NCBI GenBank assembly: GCA_946885645.1
Contig: CAMPGU010000100.1
Coordinates: forward strand, 1-13,066
DNA length: 13,066 nucleotides
Direction of reading: 5' to 3'
Source of the DNA: an uncultured Haloferula sp.
Lineage (GTDB): Bacteria; Verrucomicrobiota; Verrucomicrobiae; Verrucomicrobiales; Akkermansiaceae
Position 1 is the stretch's first letter. Each line of letters starts with the position of its first letter. The position numbers and the translations under genes were made by a program. Below are positions 1 through 6,647 of this stretch, piece by piece. The notes under the pieces were generated by a model. That model saw only the letters and a list, made by a program, of their open reading frames with translations, did not search any database and was not told the DNA's origin.

Positions 1-355
1 AGACGAGGCCGTAATTATGGACGCGCGCCAAGCTGGCGATTTCCCCGCAGATGAGCTGGAAAATTTCGGTATTCCCCAGGTCCGGCACCAGCAGCGCCAG
101 GAGATTGGAGGTGGGGGAGTTTTCCCGACCGGGTTTTGCGAAGGTGCCGGAGCCGGCGCGACGCTCGACCAAGCCCTCGTCGCCCAGCAAGGCGAACGCC
201 CGTGCAACCGTCGGTCGCGAGACGCCGAAGCGCCTTACGAGTTGGGCTTCGCTGGGAAGCCGGCCTTCGCGTCCGTAGCGGCCGGCGAGAATCTCCTCCC
301 GGAGCTGGCGCGCCACCTCCCGGAACCGCACCGAGGAAGCATTCGGGTTTTCCAT
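1..355 (-). CDS. GntR-type transcriptional regulator with sugar-binding (LacI-like) domain, partial
   Basis: Reading the minus strand from the ATG at 355 gives 118 codons without a stop, running off the left edge. Residues 8-75 form a winged helix-turn-helix of the GntR family: the helix after GRLPSEAQLVRRFGVSRPTV is the recognition element, followed by the wing ending in ERRAGSGTF. After a short linker, residues 84-118 (NLLALLVPDL, then EIFQLICGEIASLA) look like the first strand and helix of a periplasmic-binding-protein-like sugar-binding domain. This layout is typical of regulators that release DNA on binding a sugar. The gene is transcribed away from the GH32 and sugar porter genes, so it is probably their local repressor (inference). 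Only the N-terminus is present, so the ligand cannot be judged. Family call is firm; the target is not proven. Confidence 0.88.
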   Translation of the reverse strand, partial: MENPNASSVRFREVARQLREEILAGRYGREGRLPSEAQLVRRFGVSRPTVARAFALLGDEGLVERRAGSGTFAKPGRENSPTSNLLALLVPDLGNTEIFQLICGEIASLARVHNYGLV

Positions 356-403
356 GGTTACAAGTTGCCCTAGCTGTCATGTCAGGAATATGGCGGAGCT
401 GGC

Positions 404-422
404 AATCTGGATTTTGCAGATT
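404..422. promoter_or_regulatory. Inverted repeat in divergent spacer, candidate operator
   Basis: AATCTG at 404-409 and CAGATT at 417-422 are a perfect 6-bp inverted repeat around a 7-nt spacer. It lies between the divergent GntR-type gene and the GH32 gene, 46 bp before the GH32 start, where a repressor would block transcription. The same spacer holds a looser pair (TTGCC..AGCT at 365-375 and AGCTGGCAA at 397-405) and a direct repeat TGTCATGTCA at 375-384. I could not recognise a convincing -35/-10 pair for either gene. Operator function is inference. Confidence 0.35.
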
Positions 423-467
423 CGTCGGGATTGAAAAGCATCCGTCACTGCTTTCGTTCCTTCTCTC

Positions 468-2612
468 ATGCTCATGCGTGCCATTTCCCTATTGTCCCTG
501 CTTTCCCTGTGCGGGTCTGCCTTGGCTGCGGACGACCTGCTCGTAGCCGATTTCGAAGGATCCGACTTCAGCGGCTGGAGAGTCAGCGGGGGAGCCTTCG
601 GCAAGGGACCCGCGAGAGGTGCCCTGGATGGCCAGATGCCGGTGGAAGGGTTCCGTGGCAAGGGGTTCGTCAACTCCTATCACGGGGGGGACGAGACCTC
701 GGGAACGCTGGAATCCCCGGTGTTCACCATTGCGAGGAAGCACCTCAACTTCCTAATCGGCGGGGGCGGTTTTCCGGGGAAGACCTGCATCAACCTGATC
801 TCCGACGGAAAAGTGGTACGTACGGCGACCGGCCCGAACCGCAGCCCCGGAGGAAGCGAGCGCCTGGCTTGGGAGAGCTGGGACGTCTCCGAATTCCTGG
901 ACCGGAAGGTGTCGGTGGAGATCGTGGACTCGCAGGCGGGCACCTGGGGCCACATCAACGTGGATCATCTGGTCCAGAGCGACAAGCCGGCCTCCCTGTC
1001 GATCCGGAAGGAATTCACCGTCGGTCAACGTTACCTGATCTGGCCAGTGACGACGGACACCGCTCGCAAGCGGCGGTTTTTCCTGACCTTGGAAGGCGAG
1101 GAGGAGCCGCTGATGTTCTCGGATATCTGCCTTTCAGCCAACCCCGACTTCTGGGTCTTCACCGATCTCTCCGCCTATCAGGGCAGGAAGGTGACCGTTA
1201 CGGGAAAGATCCCGGGGGAATTGGAGGAAGCTTGGTCGAAGGTTGCCATCAGTGCCACCTTTCCCGGCGAAGAGGAGCTGTACCGGGAGGCGTTGCGGCC
1301 GCAGTATCACTTCACTAGCAGGCGCGGCTGGCTCAACGATCCCAACGGCCTCGTGTGGGCGGACGGAACCTGGCATCTCTTCTATCAGCATAATCCCTAC
1401 AATCACGGCTGGGACAACATGCATTGGGGGCACGCGACCAGCAGCGATCTTTTCCACTGGAAGGAGCGCCCGCCGGGTCTCTTCCCCGATGCGGAGGGAT
1501 ACATGTACTCGGGCTCCGGCTTCGTCGTGCCGAAAGAGCGGACGACGCTGCCGGTCGAGGGCGAAAAGGCGCTTGTCCTTGCCTACACGGCTGAAGGAAC
1601 GCGCAGTTATGTGCCGGGTCGCAAAACCGAGCAGGCGCTTGCCTTCAGTAACGACGGGGGGCGCAGCTTCGAGAAATTCGCGGGCAATCCGGTGGTCCCG
1701 CATATCCGCGCGGAGAACCGCGATCCCAAGATCTTCTGGCATGCTCCTGCCAAGCACTGGGTGATGACCCTCTACTACGACGGGAATGACTATGGTATCC
1801 ATACTTCGCCGGACCTCGTGAAGTGGACGAAGACCTGCGATTACAAGATTCCGGGGGAGGGGGAGTGCCCGGACATGTTCGAGCTGCCGGTGGACGGGGA
1901 TGCGAAGAACACGCGTTGGGTTGTTTGGGGTGCCAACGGCAAGTACATGCTAGGCAGCTTCGACGGGCTGGAGTTCAAGGCGGAAAGCGGGCCGCATCGC
2001 CACTACTTCGGCAGCGCCTATGCGGGGCAGTCCTATGACAATGCTCCCGAGGGCCGGCGCGTGCATATCGGCTGGATGCGCGACAGCGGAGCGGGACTGC
2101 GCGGAGCGCCCTTCAACCTGCAGATGACCTTGCCGATGGATTTCACCCTGAGAAGCCGCGGCGGGGCGGTCCGGCTCTGGGCGGAACCGAGCCGGGAAAT
2201 CATCGGATTGCGGGAGCAGACGAAGGAATGGAAGGATCTGACGGTGGGCCGCGAAGATCCGGATCCCCTGGGCGATTTCGAGGGCGGACAGTTTGAAGTG
2301 GAAGCGGTAATCGATGCAGGTTCTGAAGCCGTTGAAATGGGTTTCCGGATTTTCGGGGATCATGCCGCGCTATGGAAGAAGTCGGATCAAAGTTTCACCG
2401 GTGTGGAGGGGCCGGTGGTGCCGGAGGATGGCAAGCTCCACATCCGTCTCTTCGTGGACACCGTCTCGCTGGAGGTTTTCGTGAACGGCATCTACACGAG
2501 CCGCTATCTGCGCCAGACGCCGGGCCTCAAGCCCGTCCGTATCGCGTCGGAAGGCGGTGCCGTTCGCTTCGAGTCGCTCAAGATCCACACCCTGCGCAGC
2601 GTCTGGCGCTGA
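468..2612 (+). CDS. Secreted GH32 levanase/fructanase (beta-fructosidase)
   Basis: 714-residue exported glycoside hydrolase expected to cleave fructose from levan, inulin or sucrose outside the cytoplasm. A signal peptide (residues 1-20, cut after ALA) is followed by a beta-sandwich module common in levanases (about 24-170), a DUF4980-like module (about 175-275), the five-bladed GH32 propeller (about 278-590) and the C-terminal GH32 beta-sandwich (about 600-710). The catalytic set is intact: WLNDPNG at 288-294 with nucleophile D291, the RDP motif with transition-state stabiliser D419, and the ECP motif with acid/base E466. The ATG at 468 is followed by another at 474; either gives a working signal peptide. 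No Shine-Dalgarno is seen. The sugar porter downstream is likely co-transcribed. Exo-levanase is the best guess because of the accessory modules, but levan versus inulin specificity cannot be decided from sequence. Confidence 0.92.
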   Translation: MLMRAISLLSLLSLCGSALAADDLLVADFEGSDFSGWRVSGGAFGKGPARGALDGQMPVEGFRGKGFVNSYHGGDETSGTLESPVFTIARKHLNFLIGGGGFPGKTCINLISDGKVVRTATGPNRSPGGSERLAWESWDVSEFLDRKVSVEIVDSQAGTWGHINVDHLVQSDKPASLSIRKEFTVGQRYLIWPVTTDTARKRRFFLTLEGEEEPLMFSDICLSANPDFWVFTDLSAYQGRKVTVTGKIPGELEEAWSKVAISATFPGEEELYREALRPQYHFTSRRGWLNDPNGLVWADGTWHLFYQHNPYNHGWDNMHWGHATSSDLFHWKERPPGLFPDAEGYMYSGSGFVVPKERTTLPVEGEKALVLAYTAEGTRSYVPGRKTEQALAFSNDGGRSFEKFAGNPVVPHIRAENRDPKIFWHAPAKHWVMTLYYDGNDYGIHTSPDLVKWTKTCDYKIPGEGECPDMFELPVDGDAKNTRWVVWGANGKYMLGSFDGLEFKAESGPHRHYFGSAYAGQSYDNAPEGRRVHIGWMRDSGAGLRGAPFNLQMTLPMDFTLRSRGGAVRLWAEPSREIIGLREQTKEWKDLTVGREDPDPLGDFEGGQFEVEAVIDAGSEAVEMGFRIFGDHAALWKKSDQSFTGVEGPVVPEDGKLHIRLFVDTVSLEVFVNGIYTSRYLRQTPGLKPVRIASEGGAVRFESLKIHTLRSVWR

Positions 2613-2624
2613 TTCTCGAACTCG

Positions 2625-2786
2625 ATGAAACCCTTGATCATTGGCCTCACGGGTCCGGTCACTTGGTCGCCTGCCGATCCCGGGGATTTGGCCGACGGTG
2701 GTGGTGCGGTCGCCTGCACCGTTCCCGGAGACGCAGGGAAAATTTTCGTCCGAATCCTCGTGACGATTCCGCAGGAAGGCGCTTGA
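2625..2786 (+). pseudogene. 53-codon ORF resembling a secreted-protein C-terminus, possible remnant
   Basis: An ATG-started ORF lies 12 nt after the GH32 stop and in the same reading frame. It encodes 53 residues. Its second half (VTWSPADP, then ACTVP, then KIFVRILVTIP) lines up by eye with the extreme C-terminus of the large beta-repeat protein of this window (VQITPDTP, VVVTIP, LFARLKVTQP). That C-terminal pattern is usual at the end of long exported Verrucomicrobia proteins, so this may be the tail of a decayed gene. The lack of a signal peptide and its small size fit a fragment. It could instead be a genuine small protein translated after the GH32 stop, or chance. Confidence 0.35.
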
Positions 2787-2849
2787 GGTAGGTGCGCCAT
2801 CGCCGGAGCGCGCCTCCCAAGGGCGTCCGGACCACCGCTCGCATTACCC

Positions 2850-4397
2850 ATGAACAAGCTTCTTATCTGGTCGCTAACCTCGGCATTGGCAGGTTTTCTT
2901 TTCGGATTCGACACCGTGGTGATCTCCGGTGCCGAGCAGTCCCTCCAGCGGATGTGGGGGCTCAGCGATTTCATGCACGGGCTGGCGATGTCTTCCGCAT
3001 TGTGGGGTACGGTCCTGGGTGCCTTGTTAGGCGGGTGGCCTACGGATCGTTTCGGGCGGCGGAAGACCCTGCTATGGATCGGCGTGCTGTATTTTGTTTC
3101 TGCAATCGGCTCGGCCTTCGCGCCCGAGGTCTGGTCGTTCACCCTGGCGCGTTTCATCGGTGGCCTGGGAGTGGGTGCCTCGACGGTCGCCGCTCCACTT
3201 TATATATCCGAAATCGCCCCCGCCGAGCGCCGGGGCCGGCTGGCCGGGCTATTTCAGTTCAATATCGTGCTGGGTATCCTCGTGGCGTATCTCTCAAACT
3301 GGCTCCTCGGAGGAGTGGGCGAGCACGCGTGGCGATGGATGCTCGGGGTAGAGGCGCTTCCCGCCGTGATTTACGCACTGGCCTGCTTCCGGATTCCGGA
3401 GAGCCCGCGCTGGCTCCTCGGCCGCAAGCGGGACCACGCTGCCGCGGTCGAGACGCTGCGGAAGATCTATCCCGACCACAGCCCGGAATTGATCGAGGCC
3501 AAGGTGAGCGCCATCGAAAATTCGAGGGACCCGAAAGTGGAAATGGCCGGGTTCTGGTCGCTGAAAAAGCCGATCCTGCTGGCCTTCCTGATCGCCTTCT
3601 TCAACCAGCTATCGGGTATCAATGCCATCCTTTACTTCGCGCCGCGCATCCTCGGACTGGCCGGGTTGGAAAATCCCCTGATGGCGTCGGTTGCCATCGG
3701 CGTGACCAATCTCATTTTCACCTTCGTAGGGCTGCGATTGATCGACTTCCTCGGCCGCCGGACGCTTCTCTTGATAGGTTCGGTCGGATACATCGCCTCG
3801 CTGGGGCTTTGTGCCTGGGCCTTCTCTCACTTCGCGGAATTCGGAGTGATATCGAAGGCATCGGCCCTGAACGATCTGGCCACGAAGTCGATTGAAGCTC
3901 CTGCGGAGGTGCCGGCAGAAAAGCTGGCGGCCGCCCGGACGGAGCTATTGGCTGCCGCCGCCGCGCCGGATTACCGCGGGGGAGCCATTGAAATCCCCGA
4001 AACGGCCGCTCCAGCCCGTCTTAAGGAGATTTCACAGGCCGCCCAAACTGAGGCGGGGAAGGCTCTGCAAGGCGCGGGGATGCTCGTGCTGATCGGGATC
4101 ATTGCCTTCATCGCATCCCACGCGGTTGGTCAAGGGGCGGTCATCTGGGTATTCATCGCCGAGATTTTCCCGACCCGCTTCCGCGCAACCGGGCAATCCC
4201 TTGGCAGCTTTACCCACTGGTTCTTTGCCGCCGCCCTGACCTTCGCATTTCCTTTGCTCATCAGCTCTCTCGCGGCGTCGATGGTATTTGCGATTTTCTG
4301 CGGCATGATGATCCTCCAATTGATCTGGGTGATTTTCCTGGTGCCCGAGACCAAAGCGACCTCGCTGGAGGAGCTCGAAACGCGGATGACGCACTGA
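2850..4397 (+). CDS. MFS sugar porter (SP family) with long periplasmic loop insertion
   Basis: 515-residue inner-membrane transporter of the major facilitator superfamily, sugar porter group (XylE/GalP/GLUT-like), probably a proton-coupled monosaccharide importer. Family marks are all present: FGFDTVVISG in TM1 (18-27), the GxxxDRxGRR loop with D66 R67 and R70 R71, PESPRWL at 183-189 after TM6, QLSGINAILYFAP in TM7 (253-265), GRR at 302-304 and VPETK near the C-terminus (498-502). Usual members are about 450-490 residues. The extra length is an Ala/Glu-rich insertion at about 330-408 between TM9 and TM10, which should face the periplasm. No Shine-Dalgarno is seen at the ATG. It follows the GH32 gene on the same strand, so fructose is the likely cargo (inference). 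No terminator separates them. Confidence 0.9.
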   Translation: MNKLLIWSLTSALAGFLFGFDTVVISGAEQSLQRMWGLSDFMHGLAMSSALWGTVLGALLGGWPTDRFGRRKTLLWIGVLYFVSAIGSAFAPEVWSFTLARFIGGLGVGASTVAAPLYISEIAPAERRGRLAGLFQFNIVLGILVAYLSNWLLGGVGEHAWRWMLGVEALPAVIYALACFRIPESPRWLLGRKRDHAAAVETLRKIYPDHSPELIEAKVSAIENSRDPKVEMAGFWSLKKPILLAFLIAFFNQLSGINAILYFAPRILGLAGLENPLMASVAIGVTNLIFTFVGLRLIDFLGRRTLLLIGSVGYIASLGLCAWAFSHFAEFGVISKASALNDLATKSIEAPAEVPAEKLAAARTELLAAAAAPDYRGGAIEIPETAAPARLKEISQAAQTEAGKALQGAGMLVLIGIIAFIASHAVGQGAVIWVFIAEIFPTRFRATGQSLGSFTHWFFAAALTFAFPLLISSLAASMVFAIFCGMMILQLIWVIFLVPETKATSLEELETRMTH

Positions 4398-4478
4398 CCC
4401 AGCCTCTCGCGTTACAAACGTGTCACCTTTTCGGTGGCGCATCGGAGATTCCGGGACGGCGCGCCGGAAAAAAAAGCG

Positions 4479-4497
4479 TGGCAAACTAAACCTGCCA
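4479..4497. promoter_or_regulatory. Inverted repeat upstream of the ECF sigma gene
   Basis: TGGCA at 4479-4483 and TGCCA at 4493-4497 form a perfect 5-bp inverted repeat with a 9-nt AT-rich spacer, 26 bp before the sigma factor ATG and just after an A8 run at 4468-4475. In a GC-rich 126-bp gap this is the most promoter-like patch and could be a regulator site or part of the promoter. Arms are short and chance is possible. Confidence 0.25.
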
Positions 4498-4523
4498 TAG
4501 GTCCCGGCTGTCTCTGACTGTCC

Positions 4524-5054
4524 ATGACCCAAGAGGACGAAAATATCGAAGAATTTGTACAGGAGCTCACCCGTCACCAGGTGGATCTCTTCTACTTTAT
4601 CCGCGCCCTCGCGGGAGATGTGCACGCGGCTTACGATATCCGGCAGGCGGTCAACATGGTCCTGTGGAAGAAACGCCACAAATACCGCCCCGGCTCCAGC
4701 TTCAAGGCTTGGGCGTTCCAAGTCGCCCAATATGAGGTGAAGATCCACCTCCGGAGGCAACGGCGTTCGATGCTGGTGTCCTTCGACAACAAGCTCCTCG
4801 ATTTGTTCGTGACGGAATTCACGGACTTTTCCGACGAGCTGCCCGAGCGCCGCCGGGCTCTTTCCAATTGCTTGCGCAAGGTGACGCCGAAGGACGAAGA
4901 GCTGCTCCGGCACCGATACTGGACGGGTGGCTCGCTGGAGGCCCTGGCGACGAGCACCCGCCGCAGCACGGGCACCCTGAAGGCCCGCCTTTACCAGCTC
5001 CGGGCCTCCCTGCGCAAATGCATCGAACTCCAACTCATGCCTGACACCCGATGA
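4524..5054 (+). CDS. ECF sigma-70 factor, Rhodopirellula/Verrucomicrobium type
   Basis: 176-residue extracytoplasmic-function sigma factor that would direct RNA polymerase to a small regulon. Region 2 covers about residues 10-85: DLFYFIRAL, then AAYDIRQAVNMVLWKK (the DIxQ-type core-binding helix) and FKAWAFQVAQYEV with the basic LRRQRR at 77-81+. Region 4 covers about 110-170, with the helix-turn-helix GSLEALATSTRRSTGTLKAR contacting the -35 element. No sigma region 3 is present, as expected for ECF factors. The layout matches the sigma subfamily expanded in Planctomycetes and Verrucomicrobia, which is usually paired with a FecR-like gene. Its stop overlaps the FecR start in ATGA at 5051-5054, so the two are translationally coupled. 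The likely target is the surface protein gene downstream or its own operon (inference). Confidence 0.9.
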   Translation: MTQEDENIEEFVQELTRHQVDLFYFIRALAGDVHAAYDIRQAVNMVLWKKRHKYRPGSSFKAWAFQVAQYEVKIHLRRQRRSMLVSFDNKLLDLFVTEFTDFSDELPERRRALSNCLRKVTPKDEELLRHRYWTGGSLEALATSTRRSTGTLKARLYQLRASLRKCIELQLMPDTR

Positions 5055-6466
5055 AGCCGGAAAGCAGCACCGAGCAACTGATCCAGGATTTCATCGAGGG
5101 CTCCATTTCCAAGGAGGATTTCGAGAAGCTGGAGCGGGTGATGATGAGCGATGCCGGGGTGAGGCGGGACTATTTCGCGCTGATGAGCACCGACCAGATG
5201 CTCTCGGACAACTACGAGATGCCGGATCACCTTGCCCTGCACACGCACCTGCTGGCGGGCTCCCAACTTGAGCGCGCGGAGAAGCTCCGCGCCCGCTGGA
5301 TCTGGGGTGGAGCCATCGCCGCGGTATTGCTGGTGCTAGCGACTGCCCTGCCTTTGTTTCTGCACCGGGAGCCGCTGCCAGCCACCGTTTCCGGCTCCGC
5401 CGACAGCTATTTCCTGATCGATGGCGTAACAGTGAACGAGGGCCGCTGGTCGAAGAAGCAGCGGCTGGAAGTGCTGGACGGCGTGGTGGTGGCACAGCTC
5501 GATGCCTACACGACGGCCTGTGTGGATGGCCCCGCTCTGATTTTCATGGGGGAGAATGGCCGTGACGTGGATCTGCGCCGCGGCCGGGTCTTTTTCCGGG
5601 TCCAGCCGGGGGCGCCGAAGTTCAAGGTGCTCGCCGCCGGTGCCGTCATCCGCCATATCGGCACGGAGTTCGGGGTACGGGTGGTGGAAGGCGGTTCCTG
5701 CGAGGTCCACGTGACCACCGGGAAGGTGGAAGTGGATCGGGGCAATCAGAAAGGCCGGTGGGTCTTGAAAGCCGGCGAATCCGCCTCCTGGCTGAACCGC
5801 GGGAATACCCGTCTGGATCCGGTGACTGCCACGGATTTCCGGAAGGATCTGCCGGGTGAGACGGTGGTTTTCGAGGACGACTTCAGCGAGCCGGCGGAGA
5901 CCCCGCTCAAGGACAAGAGGCCGGATGTCGGCGAGCCGTGGGAAGTTCAGATGGAAAGGGTGCCCACCATGGTGGGTGCCGGCAAGCTGGACACCTCCGG
6001 CGGGGCCCGCAATCTCAAGGGGAACTTCCTGCCCGAAAGCACACAAAACCATCGTCAGGTGGTACTGATGTCCTTCAGCACCCGCCAGCCTTCGTGGATA
6101 TGGGACAAGCAGACCCGCCTCGGCGGCATCGAGAAGATCGCGCTACAGACGGCCGATGGCACGGTGATCTGCTCGGTCCAGGCACGGGCCAGCGAGGGTC
6201 ACCGCTGGAGGCTCCGGGACGAGGGGCGAGGTCTCGAATCCGAACTCACTGGAATCTCCGCCCTGCAGGAGAACGAACTCACGCTCCGCTACGATGCACT
6301 GGCGGGAAAGATCACCCTCCATTCCGGGACCTCCACCCAATCCGCGCTGATCGCGGAAGTACCCGCCAGCAGGCGGGCGATGCCGGCATCGCTGGTGATT
6401 TGGAACGACGACGGGGGCGATCTCGCGTTGAAGCGGATCTCCGTCAAAATCGTCGATTACCCGTGA
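5051..6466 (+). CDS. FecR-family membrane regulator (probable anti-sigma) with C-terminal periplasmic beta domain
   Basis: 471-residue single-pass inner-membrane protein. Residues 1-80 are a cytoplasmic acidic/helical segment (LIQDFIEGSISKEDFEKLE) like the short anti-sigma segments of Planctomycetes/Verrucomicrobia FecR proteins. One membrane helix follows at about 83-104, ending at HREP. The FecR domain lies at about 140-250, with DLRRGRVFFRV, the typical IRHIGTEFGVRV and VTTGKVEV stretches. Residues 270-471 are an added beta-rich domain beginning VVFEDDFSEP, which resembles the concanavalin/LamG-like domains that bind glycans. The 4-bp overlap with the sigma gene indicates partnership: this protein probably holds or modulates the sigma factor and passes on a periplasmic signal. 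The family is secure; that the last domain is a sensor is inference. Confidence 0.85.
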   Translation: MKPESSTEQLIQDFIEGSISKEDFEKLERVMMSDAGVRRDYFALMSTDQMLSDNYEMPDHLALHTHLLAGSQLERAEKLRARWIWGGAIAAVLLVLATALPLFLHREPLPATVSGSADSYFLIDGVTVNEGRWSKKQRLEVLDGVVVAQLDAYTTACVDGPALIFMGENGRDVDLRRGRVFFRVQPGAPKFKVLAAGAVIRHIGTEFGVRVVEGGSCEVHVTTGKVEVDRGNQKGRWVLKAGESASWLNRGNTRLDPVTATDFRKDLPGETVVFEDDFSEPAETPLKDKRPDVGEPWEVQMERVPTMVGAGKLDTSGGARNLKGNFLPESTQNHRQVVLMSFSTRQPSWIWDKQTRLGGIEKIALQTADGTVICSVQARASEGHRWRLRDEGRGLESELTGISALQENELTLRYDALAGKITLHSGTSTQSALIAEVPASRRAMPASLVIWNDDGGDLALKRISVKIVDYP

Positions 6467-6543
6467 TTTCCATCCTGAAGCTCTTTTGAGAAGCGAACTT
6501 TGAACCGAGATCCCCAGTTGGACTGAGCTTCCTTTCCCGACCC

Positions 6544-6626
6544 GGCCGGAATTTCCCGGCCTGAGACCAAGCCCGCTGCTTCTGGCCAGCGGAGACCCCT
6601 TTGCACGCTCCTCGCGTGTAGCACGC
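6544..6626 (+). other. Hairpin-rich 5' leader of the surface protein gene
   Basis: Three inverted repeats crowd the 181-bp gap before the beta-repeat protein. GGCCGG (6544-6549) pairs with CCGGCC (6556-6561) around a 6-nt loop. CCGCTG (6573-6578) pairs with CAGCGG (6587-6592) around an 8-nt loop. GCGTG (6614-6618) can pair either with CACGC at 6604-6608 or with CACGC at 6622-6626, giving two exclusive folds. No U-tract follows, so these are not ordinary terminators. They may set mRNA stability or translation, or be protein sites. In GC-rich DNA short stems arise by chance, so confidence is limited. Confidence 0.3.
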
Positions 6627-6647
6627 AAGAACTACGTACCCATACCC

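Noticed and set aside
431..1318. 295-codon plus-strand frame overlapping the GH32 gene
   Set aside because: It is a shifted frame of the signal peptide and accessory modules, with no motif of its own.
2791..2814. GGTGCGC/GCGCGCC hairpin between GH32 and the porter as a terminator
   Set aside because: It relies on a G-U pair and has no T-run; the two genes more likely share a transcript.
2504..3157. 217-codon minus-strand frame across the GH32-porter junction
   Set aside because: Its translation is Arg/Pro/Ser-rich with no family motif, and it lies opposite the conserved ends of two real genes.
2792..3895. 367-codon plus-strand frame overlapping the porter
   Set aside because: It is an alternative frame of the MFS gene; the porter frame carries all family motifs while this one gives Arg/Gly-rich noise.
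4455..4475. CGGCGCGCCG palindrome next to an A8 run as a terminator for the porter gene
   Set aside because: The homopolymer after the palindrome is A, not T, on the plus strand, and the palindrome leaves too small a loop for a stable stem.
4479..4497. TGGCA...TGCCA considered as a sigma-54 promoter
   Set aside because: The distance from the GG to the GC element is about 2 bp longer than the fixed -24/-12 spacing, and no enhancer-binding regulator is nearby.
4032..5033. 333-codon open frame on the minus strand across the porter end and sigma gene
   Set aside because: It overlaps two well-supported genes on the other strand, has no recognisable domain, and long antisense frames are expected in GC-rich DNA.
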